The position numbers and the translations under genes are program-made. 64,000 nt of DNA from Maylandia zebra (lineage: Eukaryota > Chordata > Actinopteri > Cichliformes > Cichlidae), in assembly GCF_041146795.1 (NCBI RefSeq), contig NC_135176.1, positions 14,318,286 to 14,382,285 on the forward strand. Reading direction: 5' to 3'. The notes beneath the pieces were generated by a model. That model had not been told where the DNA came from and ran no database searches. It saw only the letters and a list, made by a program, of their open reading frames with translations. Shown piece after piece: positions 56,456 through 64,000 of this stretch (the stretch's first letter is position 1; each line of letters starts with the position of its first letter).

Positions 56456-56714
56456 TTGTTGTTGTTTTTGGACAAATTATTTCAGAGCTGGGTTACATCA
56501 GGGGGAACAGACATCTCATTTAAATTTAATGTCTCATTTTTCCAAGTGTGTAAGGAACGTCATCCATCTACAATATAATCAGCAAGCACATGGAGCTATT
56601 TGAAGCTTTGTGAAATCATTAGAATTAGAAGTTTGTATTTCTTGTATTAATATTATTTTAATATCACATTTATATAGCGGATGGAGGTTCAGTTAGTTCT
56701 GTACTTTGTACTGC

Positions 56715-56925
56715 TTCAGAGGAGTGCTCAGCTGCCCAGTCTTCTGTCCCAGTGGTCATGTCACAGAGGACCACTTCCACTCGCATCCATAACCTGCAAC
56801 AGTTTTCCTTTAAATTCATTGTCTGTGGTCTTTCAAACATTAAGAATTAATTAATTAAATGTCCCAAAACAATATTCATCACTTTACTTCTATCTGCCTG
56901 CAATTATAGCCACCTACCATGTACC
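56715..56925 (+). pseudogene. Lipocalin relic: last exon and 3' flank
   Basis: CAGAGGAGTGCTCAGCTGCC corresponds to the last exon of the ptgds-like copies (acceptor AG, then a codon for Cys), and CTTCTGTCCC and TCATCACTTTACTTCTATCTG match their 3' UTR. No earlier exon is found nearby. This is the remains of a further array member. Confidence 0.65.
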
Positions 56926-56929
56926 GGAT

Positions 56930-57497
56930 CTTTATTACAGCTGGCTAATAAAAAGTGTTAAGGATAAAGCATCTGTCTGCACTTTTCCCTCTAAGCTGCA
57001 CACTGCTGACACGGTCTCTGCGCACACAAAATCTGCACTGCACACAAAACCCCCCAAAACAAAACAGAAAAAATCAAACCTGGAATTAAAATAAATATAT
57101 AACAATTGATTCTGTGCTGTTTTGGAGTGTGAGTCAGTGAGTGATCGGTAACTGGCTGCTCCAGCCAATGATGCCACTCACATTCATATAAACGTTAATC
57201 AGTGTCGTTGACGGGTTGTGACGGCGTCCTTATGTGCCGACACCGGCGTTTTAGTTAGTAAAGCGGTGTGGCCAATGTGGAGTGGCTGAGTGAAGACATG
57301 CTAATGACAACGTGTACAAGCATTGGAGATGTGAGCAGGACAGACAGAAAAATGAAGGTGAAGTTTAAGTTCTCAGTCAGATTTGTGCTTATCCAGTGCC
57401 ATTTATTTCCAATTCTTATTTGTGGATATTGATCATTAAATACTGACACTAGTTTATAAGTAGTGGAAATGCAAATAATCGTGTCATTATCAGTGAT
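56930..57497. other. Unassigned, possibly transposon-derived sequence
   Basis: Around 57180-57300 the sequence is CpG-rich (GTCGTTGACGGGTTGTGACGGCG), in the style of internal parts of fish hAT-type elements. Not assigned. Confidence 0.3.
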
Positions 57498-57765
57498 GAG
57501 AATAACGGCCGTTACTTTTTTCAGTAACTAGTAATCTGATTAATTACTGTTTCTATATTTCTATTGTTACATGGCTATTACTAAGAAGAAAATGCGGTGT
57601 GGACTCATTAATATTTTTCAACACACAGATGGTTGAATCTGTCTTCAGTTTACTGGGAGTTGGAGCCGGGGGGCAATCGTACAAGTGCTGCTTAGGTGGA
57701 TTCACCTCTGTTTGCACCATTTAGTTATGAGCTGTTGCATCTGTGGATGCCAAAGAGAAAACTTC
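57498..57765. mobile_element. hAT-type element fragment with an embedded repeat
   Basis: GTGATGAGAATAACGGCCGTTACTTTTTTCAGTAAC resembles in two halves the ends of hAT elements such as element C. It runs into a repeat (57599-57765) that recurs inverted within the Tc1 copy at 61310-61635. Confidence 0.5.
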
Positions 57766-58164
57766 CCACTGGATACTGAGCTGACTATACCTGTCTTCCG
57801 TGTGTAGCACAAGCGTTTACTAGTGTAAGGCTGTAGAATTTCAATTTACAAAGTCAGTTACCAAAACTGTTAATACTTCCATGAACCATTGAGCAAGGCA
57901 TATTACTTGATAGATGCTATTAGGAATGCTTTCAAAAGGCATCAACAGCACAGATACAGTAGATATCATTCACAGAACAATGTTTTCAAGCAGCATGTAA
58001 ACATTTTTATTTCTGCTGTTAGATTGTTCTAATTTGACATTTTTACATGTTTTAAATGAGACAAAATTACAGGTTCAGACAACAGATTTTTTGGTTAATG
58101 CAATTTTTTATTTTTATGGGTAAGATGTTATAATACCCTGGTTCACTCTGTGACTTTGTCTCCT
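57766..58164. other. Downstream flank of the 58.5 kb minus-strand gene
   Basis: AT-rich. AAATAAAAA on the minus strand near 58106 could end that gene's transcript. Nothing else recognised. Confidence 0.3.
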
Positions 58165-58395
58165 ATAAATCTTCTTTAATTCAGTTCAATTCAATTCAAC
58201 AGCATTTACATACAAATGAATTGAACTGAACTGAATTAAAGAAAAAACCCAACAATCCCCTATGAGCAAGCACTTGGCGACAGTGGGGAGGAAAAACTAC
58301 CTTTAAAAAGGTAGAAACCTCCGGCAGAACCAGGCTCAGGGAGGGGCGGCCATCTGCCGCGACCGGTTGGGAGGGGTGGAGCCGATGACAAATGT
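58165..58395 (+). repeat. Teleost dispersed repeat, partial
   Basis: TTCAGTTCAATTCAATTCAA, CCCCTATGAGCAAGCACTT, GGCGACAGTGGGGAGGAAAA, AACCTCCGGCAGAACCAGG and CCGCGACCGGTTGGG: a well-known high-copy fish repeat, also seen degraded at 29035-29330. Confidence 0.75.
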
Positions 58396-58513
58396 ATACA
58401 CAACTAAATATTAAAGCAAATATGCTTTAAAATTGATGTTTAGGGAGTTGAAGTAACTGTTAATATTTAGTTGTATATAACTTTGATTTTATAGGAGACA
58501 GAGCTGAAGTCAC

Positions 58514-59911
58514 TTAAGTGAACAGTCTCAGAAACCAGTTGCGCTTCTTTTTCTTTTTTGGCTTTTCTCTCTGCATGTTGTCATCTCGGGCCTCTGGATT
58601 TTCTGGTTTGGTAGTACTGGCCTCCTCTTTTTCTTGCTTATTCTCCTGGAGTGTCTCGACTTGGGCTGGAGAATTTTCTGCTTCAGTAACGCTGGTCTCT
58701 TTTTGATCTATGGTCTCTTTTTTGGCTGGAGAATGATCCTGATTGCCAACGTTGGACTCGGTCTCTTCCTTCTTTCTTGTCTCTTGCAGAGACCGCAACG
58801 ACTCCTGAAGAATGATCTTTTCATCTTCTGTTTGCTTGAGTTGTTTGCGGATTGTTGTGTTCTCCTGGTTTTTCCTCTCTACAATCTCCAGGTAGAAAGC
58901 TCTGGTTTTTTCCAGCTCTTCTTTTACGTTTTGGACCTCCAAATTATTTGCCTCACAAACAGCCTCACTGAGGCAGAGTTTGACTATGAGCTCAGCGAAC
59001 TCACAGGGGGCTCTTTCTTCCTGTTCTTTACGTTTTGCAACTTCCTCTTCTAGGTTTTTCTGTGTTTTGAGGAGCTGCTCGCGGAGTTGTTGGATCTCTT
59101 CCTGCTGTTTTTTACATTGGACCTCCAACTCAGCTTCCCGAACAGTTTTCACCTCTGTAGAGTCTGTGTGTGGAGCTTCTGTAGTTTGTGTTGAAGCGTC
59201 CACACTCAGCTCTGCAGCTGTGACAGCTGTGTTGCTGTCTTGAACAGGAGCCTCATGCACATCAGGGGTGAGATTCTCCTCGGGTCTGCTTCTGCGAGCC
59301 TGTTCCAGTTGTTTTTGGAGCTCAAGAATGGTTTTCTCAGCATTTCCTCTGCAGCACTGTAGCTTTAGGCGAAGCCAATCATTTTGGGTTTTAGCCGCAG
59401 AGGCTTTGTGGTTCGCTGCTGTCATATTGTAGAGATTGGTTTTACTCATGTGCTGAGCCTCCTGCAGGTGAAATCTCAGTGCAGCCATTTCATCGGTCTC
59501 ACTATATGGACATTTGCCATCATTTGGCATTAAGTGAGGATTAGGCTGTGGTTGAGATGGTCCATCATTGGTTCTAAAGTCAGGCTGATGATGCACAGGC
59601 CCTCGGTTCGGTAAAAACGGTGGCTTGTACCAATGCTGCCCAGGCCCATTATTGGGGTTAAAGTGGGGATTGGGCTGATGTGGCCCATGCCCTCGATTGG
59701 GTCCAGGGTTTCTGGCTCTGGGGTTTGGGTTTGCATTTCTTTGCTTTTTATTCTTATTTTCACCCTTTGGTTTGGCAGATGAAGTCACCTCATTTGGTGC
59801 CCGGTTTTTCCCTCTTTGCTTTGGGTTTGGCTGCTTCGCTTTTGTGTTAGGGCGAACAGCGGCCGATGAGGTTCCTTCCTGGGGATCAAGGTTTTGCTGC
59901 ATACTCTGCAT
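58514..59911 (-). CDS. Unrecognised intronless coiled-coil protein with polybasic C-terminus
   Basis: One uninterrupted frame gives 465 aa from the ATG at 59911-59909 (context AGAAGAATGC); the frame stays open about 10-20 codons further up but offers no ATG before a stop. I do not recognise the protein. Residues 1-130 are basic and rich in Pro, Asn, Gly and His, with loose repeats of the PNPH/PNxG/NDG type. About 135-210 is helical, with ILELQKQLEQARR. Coiled coils follow at about 255-305 (QQEEIQQLREQLLKTQKNLE) and 325-390. About 390-450 is acidic, rich in Glu, Lys, Thr and Ser. The end is KPKKKKKRNWFLRLFT, a polybasic stretch with an aromatic tip that may bind membrane or nucleic acid. There is no zinc finger, transmembrane helix or enzyme motif. 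It stands alone among transposons and lipocalin relics; a retrocopy, a young lineage gene or a domesticated element part are all possible. Confidence 0.7.
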   Translation of the reverse strand: MQSMQQNLDPQEGTSSAAVRPNTKAKQPNPKQRGKNRAPNEVTSSAKPKGENKNKKQRNANPNPRARNPGPNRGHGPHQPNPHFNPNNGPGQHWYKPPFLPNRGPVHHQPDFRTNDGPSQPQPNPHLMPNDGKCPYSETDEMAALRFHLQEAQHMSKTNLYNMTAANHKASAAKTQNDWLRLKLQCCRGNAEKTILELQKQLEQARRSRPEENLTPDVHEAPVQDSNTAVTAAELSVDASTQTTEAPHTDSTEVKTVREAELEVQCKKQQEEIQQLREQLLKTQKNLEEEVAKRKEQEERAPCEFAELIVKLCLSEAVCEANNLEVQNVKEELEKTRAFYLEIVERKNQENTTIRKQLKQTEDEKIILQESLRSLQETRKKEETESNVGNQDHSPAKKETIDQKETSVTEAENSPAQVETLQENKQEKEEASTTKPENPEARDDNMQREKPKKKKKRNWFLRLFT

Positions 59912-60087
59912 TCTTCTTGTCTTTGCTCTTACAATGTACAATGAAGATTTTTTTCTACTTGATCAGGGTTTGGACTTGTGTTCGTTGCATACACTGAACG
60001 TTTCAAATCGTTTTCCTAAAGGTTGGCTCGTGGTGTGTTCCTAAAGAGTCGCACAGTTCTGAGACATACTGAGAGCACGCTGCGGTC

Positions 60088-60119
60088 CTATTTAAGGACT
60101 TTTGAGATGATGTCACGTG
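60088..60119 (-). promoter_or_regulatory. TATA-like box and E-box upstream of the intronless gene
   Basis: On the minus strand TTAAATAG lies at 60095-60088, about 180 bases before the start codon, and the palindromic E-box CACGTG lies at 60119-60114, some 20 bases further up. The spacing suits a focused promoter. Use is inferred. Confidence 0.5.
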
Positions 60120-61114
60120 CTCCTTTGGTCTGTTTCCTTTGATCTGATAGAGCAAATTGAGTGTGATGTCATTAACTTAGCAGAGAATCTTGTTTTTCTT
60201 TGAAATAGAATTCTACCAAACTTAAATTAAAAACTTTAATTTTGTACGAGATGTTAAATTCCCAATCTAAAGGCCAAATCTACCCAAGATCTTTAGGAGA
60301 AAATTACACAAATAGCTCAGAAGCTTCAATAAATGTTTCTGCATCAACATGTTTTCCATATACATCTTTAAAAATATTTTCTATTCGCCTAAACAAATTT
60401 GAAAAGAGTCTTTGTCATATTAATTTCTGTCCTAATGGAAAAAGGAACGATTTTCAAAGCTTCAAGTTTAAAAGAAAATCATTTTATTTAACACTATCAA
60501 GTTGCAGATTTGCTATATAAATTGCAAGTCTGAAATAGGTGAGTTTTAAGGGGCATTCACTCAGGACAAAATAAATTATTTGCTTTCTGTGTCAGACTTG
60601 CAAACTTATAAATACTGCAGGGATGCGTGCATGAGTTAATGCTGTAGAGGAGACAATAATCAGGCAACAAACTGCTGCCATAGCCGCTCCTTAAATATCT
60701 GGTCTTGACTAAGCTTAAAATATGAGTGCTGAAAACTCCTCTGATGCTATCCAGTGGTATGTTCAGTGCACTTCACTATTCCTGTTAATAGAACATCTGA
60801 AAAAGAAAGAAGTAAAAAGTCATGCTGTCATAGTAAAAGAAGTCCTTCTTAAACTCAGAAAAATCTGCATTTGAACCACATAACAAAAATATTTTAAAGA
60901 TCTGGCCTCAGATTTATTATTTTAGTGTTTAGAAAGCCCTTCTACACATATCTGAGCAGCTTAGTAATTTTCTTTTTAGTTTCAGGAAAAAATGGTGCTC
61001 CCAACTAAGCACAGCGGGGTAAAATAAGCCGAATAACACGCTGTATTGTGGGCTGGTTACGCTGTCAACAGGTAAGCATTTTTCCAGTGATATGGGTGAA
61101 GAAAGAAACATATT
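60120..61114. other. Intergenic DNA
   Basis: AT-rich; no family recognised in the short frames, and no repeat named. Confidence 0.35.
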
Positions 61115-61309
61115 TACAGTGGCTTGCAAAAGTATTCGGCCCCCTTGAACTTTTCCACATTTTGTCACATTACAGCCACAAACATGAATCATTTTTATTG
61201 GAGTTCCACATGAAAGACCAAAACAAAGTGATGTACACGTGAGAAGTGGAATTAAAATCATACATGATTCCAAACATTTTTTACAAATAAATAACTGCAA
61301 AGTGGGGTG

Positions 61310-61635
61310 AGGATTCTCTTTGGCATCCACAGATGCAACAGCTCATAACTAAATGGTGCAAACAGACGTGAATCCACATAAATATACTTTTCATATCTGA
61401 AAGTCCTGAAGAGAACAGTGTTATGTAAAAAAGTAGAAAATTAGCTTTTGGTTGAAACTTTCTTCTTTGTAACAATGCTCTGTGGCAATAAACCTTACAC
61501 CACTGGAAAGCCTTTTTATTTCCATTGAAATTGTGGCACATTTGCAAGTAATAAGCAGCACTTGTGCAATTGTTCCAACTCCTGGTAAACTGAAGACAGA
61601 TTCAACCATCTGTGTGTTGAAAAATATTAATGAAA
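61310..61635. repeat. Repeat inside the Tc1 copy, shared in inverse with 57599-57765
   Basis: TTTGGCATCCACAGATGCAA ... GTGCAAACAGACGTGAATCC and CTGAAGACAGATTCAACCAT occur here on the plus strand and at 57599-57765 on the minus strand. Here the two parts are split by about 165 bases of other sequence (61390-61555). Confidence 0.75.
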
Positions 61636-61651
61636 TGCAGCCAAGAGGCCC

Positions 61652-62420
61652 ATGGTGACTCTGGACGAACTGCAGAGATCTACAGCTCAGGTGGGGGAAT
61701 CTGTCCATAGGACAACTATTAGTCGTGCAGTGCACAAAGTTGGCCTTTATGGAAGAGTGGCAAGAAGAAAGCCATTGTTAACAGAAAACCATAAGAAGTC
61801 CCGTTTGCAGTTTGCCACAAGCCATGTGGGGGACCCAGCAAACATGTGGAAGAAGCTGCTCTGGTCAGATGAGACCAAAATGGAACTTTTTGGCCAAAAT
61901 GCAAAACGCTATGTGCGGTGGAAAACTAACACTGCACATCACTCTGAACACACCATCCCCACTGTGGTGGTGGCAGCATCATGCTCTGGGGGTGCTTCTC
62001 TTCAGCAGGGACAGGGAAGCTGGTCAGAGTTGATGGGAAGATGGATGGAGCCAAGTACAGGGCAATCTTAGAAGAAAACCTCTTGGAGTCTGCAAAAGAC
62101 TTGAGACTGGGGCGGAGGTTCACCTTCCAGCAGGACAACGACCCTAAACATAAAGCCAGGGCAACAATGGAATGGCTTAAAACAAAACATATCCATGTGT
62201 TAGAATGGCCCAGTCAAAATCCAGATCTAAATCCAATCTGTGGCAAGATCTGAAAACTGCTGTTCACAAACACTGTCCATCTAATCTGACTGAGCTGGAG
62301 CTGTTTTGCAAAGAAGAATGGGCAAAGATTTCAGTCTCTAGATGTGCAAAGCTGGTAGAGACAGACCCTAAAAGACTGGCAGCTGTAATTGCAGCAAAAG
62401 GTGGTTCTACAAAGTATTGA
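61652..62420 (+). pseudogene. Tc1-like transposase, N-terminally lost and frameshifted
   Basis: From about 61652 the frame keeps the second half of the DNA-binding domain (TISRAVHKVGLYGRVARRKP) and WSDETKMELFG. A frame change near 61970-61980 leads to [28 protein letters not shown] and [12 protein letters not shown]; another, with loss of the IENLW segment, occurs near 62240. The last part, LELFCKEEWAKISVSRCAKL to GGSTKY, is in a third frame. The N-terminal helix-turn-helix is absent. Confidence 0.88.
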
Positions 62421-62839
62421 CTCAGGGGGCTGAATAATTACGCACACCCCACATTGCAGTTATTTGTAAAAAATGTTTGGAATCATGTATGATTTTCGCT
62501 CCACTTCTCACGCGTACACCACTTTGTGTTGGTCTTTCACGTGGAACTCCAATAAAATTGATTCATGTTTGTGGCTGTAATGTGACAAAATCTGGAAAAG
62601 TTCAAGGGGGCCGAATACTTTTGCAAGCCACTGTAAATATTTAAAAGGAGATGCGTAATAACTAATAAGACGACTACTGTTTAAACGATGTCTTTGAAGC
62701 CCTTATGGTACATGTTACACAACTTTCCTTCATCCCAACAAGACTGAGGTGCCCACATAGTTGACACATACAACTGATTATGAATGCACTATTTAACCAT
62801 TCCTATTTTTACATCATCTACTTGGCTTTATTATTGAAA

Positions 62840-63155
62840 GTCTGTGGACACTCTGACTTGTGCATAGCTGATGTGAAGTATGATGACCACTACCTGACTT
62901 ACACCATCAACAACAGGGCAGCCAAAGCTTTGTTGTTAACAGATTGCATGAAAAGGCAAAATGTCTCATTCTACACTTGTGTTCGGTAAAGTTGTATTCA
63001 CTGCAAGTTCAGGCAGTTCTACTTGGAGACTGGGTGAAAATATTATCATGCTTCCAAAACATTCAGATTTTATAAAAATAAATAAATAAATGATCCCCTT
63101 ATTACTCCTTCCATTTGAGCATCACCTGGCCAAACCTGGGGCTATTCTAGGGCCT
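62840..63155 (+). pseudogene. Lipocalin relic: remains of exons 4, 5 and 6
   Basis: ADVKYDDHYLTYTINNRAAK (62868-62925) matches VDVKYDEYALxxSIxTKG of exon 4; FRQFYLETG (about 63007-63033) and ENIIMLPKH (about 63036-63062) match exon 5; GAGCATCACCTGGCCAAACC (63117-63136) resembles exon 6. Exons 1-3 are missing, at least one frame change is present and the splice sites are degraded. It is a dead copy of the ptgds-like array. Confidence 0.8.
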
Positions 63156-63269
63156 TTCACCTTGAGACAACTGTTGTTATCATTTGACTCCATATAAATA
63201 AAACTGAATTGAATCCAACTATTTGCTGGCAAACAAAAACTCCCAAACAGCTAAAATACTTTGCTTTAT

Positions 63270-63690
63270 TATCTTTTTTAACAAATACGCTGAAGTACAT
63301 CCACAACAACACAGTTGAGATCTCCTTTTTAATCAAGTGTTTACATCTACACGCTTTGTACAGATCTGTATACAAAACAATAATTTACGTCCCATAGAAG
63401 TCTAGTTACACTTAACTATACAACAACTTGTAAATGAAATAAATATAAAACAGATAATCACAGGTGATAACAAAAAAATGAAAAAAAAAAAAAAAAATGT
63501 AAAAAGCCAAAAGTACATGTACACCACCAGCACCTGTCTTCTGAAGTTGCATCTAAAAAGATATACATGTTTCCCTTTCTACAGGCAAAAGTACATCTGT
63601 GTAGGAGAAATCAGAGTTCAGTCCTTAGTTTTATAACAGCAGCACCAGATATACTATTCAACTCTCATTTAGACCAGACACTTATATTAG
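63270..63690. repeat. Downstream flank of the lipocalin relic, duplicate of 36205-36540
   Basis: Near-identical words to the flank of copy 1: CATCCACAACAACACAG, TTTCCCTTTCTACAGGCAAA, CAGCAGCACCAGATATACT. It looks better preserved than the relic exons beside it. Confidence 0.8.
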
Positions 63691-64000
63691 GACACTGATC
63701 TGGCATATTTTTTATAACCCAGTCTAACATTGGTAGCATACTGATACTTGCAGATTACCCTTTTTCAGTGATTTAAAAGATATGTCAATCGTTACAAAAA
63801 AATTTTTTTTATGAACAGTTCATCAGTTTTCAAAAGAAATTGAGGAGGAAACATTTTCCTCTCTTCACATATTTAAAAAAAAAAAAAGAAAGAAAGAAAA
63901 GAAAAAGTCATGTCAAATTAAAAGGATTTCACTTCCGAGAAAGCATTAATGCGTTAATTTAAAAAAAAAATAAAAAAATAAAAATAATACTGTTAGTGAG
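63691..64000. other. Right edge, AT-rich
   Basis: A-rich runs and an AAAG repeat near 63880-63905. Nothing recognised. Confidence 0.4.

Larger units (their letters stand above)
61117..62633 (+). mobile_element. Tc1-like transposon with long inverted repeats and an internal replacement
   Basis: Terminal repeats lie at 61117-61300 and 62451-62633, starting CAGTGGCTTGCAAAAGTATT, and TA flanks both ends (61115-61116 and 62634-62635). The arms differ at several positions, so it is older than the element at 52920. The 5' third of the transposase is absent; unrelated repeat sequence stands there (61310-61635). Confidence 0.9.

Noticed and set aside
58634-59243. Two plus-strand frames of 87 and 139 codons, rich in Leu, Phe, Cys and Ser
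   Set aside because: Antisense shadows of the 465-aa coiled-coil gene.

Overview
The window is vertebrate nuclear DNA, almost certainly from a percomorph teleost and possibly a cichlid. The host genes have many short exons with GT/AG introns. The interspersed repeats are fish types: several Tc1-like elements, hAT and other TIR elements, an L2 LINE 3' end, a BEL/Pao fossil and known teleost dispersed repeats. I see no tRNA, rRNA, CRISPR or prokaryotic feature. The species call is inference.

Left part (1-31.7 kb) holds four conserved single-copy genes, rebuilt exon by exon with consistent splice phase. A 13-exon coiled-coil ciliary gene of the CFAP100/CCDC38 family lies on the minus strand (589-5302, 477 aa). 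On the plus strand are wasf3 (9588-13352, 467 aa, actin nucleation via Arp2/3), atp6v1a (15977-22383, 617 aa, catalytic A subunit of the V-ATPase) and zdhhc23 (27247-31377, 396 aa, a DHHC palmitoyltransferase). In human, ATP6V1A and ZDHHC23 also lie close together, so this part looks like old synteny.

Right part (34-64 kb) is an expanded, transposon-invaded tandem array of lipocalin genes related to prostaglandin D synthase (ptgds-like). Two copies look intact (34603-35985 and 50637-51856, each 182 aa, six exons, TATA box at the same relative place). At least two more are relics (56715-56925 and 62840-63155). The copies share upstream and downstream non-coding sequence, so they arose by segmental duplication. 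The first copy has glycine where the enzyme family has its catalytic cysteine; the second keeps the cysteine.

Between the lipocalin copies lie a 3'-truncated BEL/Pao fossil (36.9-41.9 kb), an LTR-like block, a coiled-coil gene fragment (45.6-46.0 kb), a three-level nest of DNA transposons (46.8-49.8 kb, innermost with a clear 8-bp target duplication), an L2 LINE end, a very young-looking Tc1 element with about 200-bp inverted repeats (52.9-54.5 kb), and a second Tc1 whose 5' part was replaced by another repeat (61.1-62.6 kb).

The least explained gene is an apparently intronless reading frame on the minus strand (58514-59911, 465 aa). It has a basic Pro/Asn/Gly-rich N-terminus, long coiled coils, an acidic tail and a polybasic-aromatic C-terminus, with its own TATA-like box and E-box. 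I do not recognise it; it is the best candidate for something undescribed.
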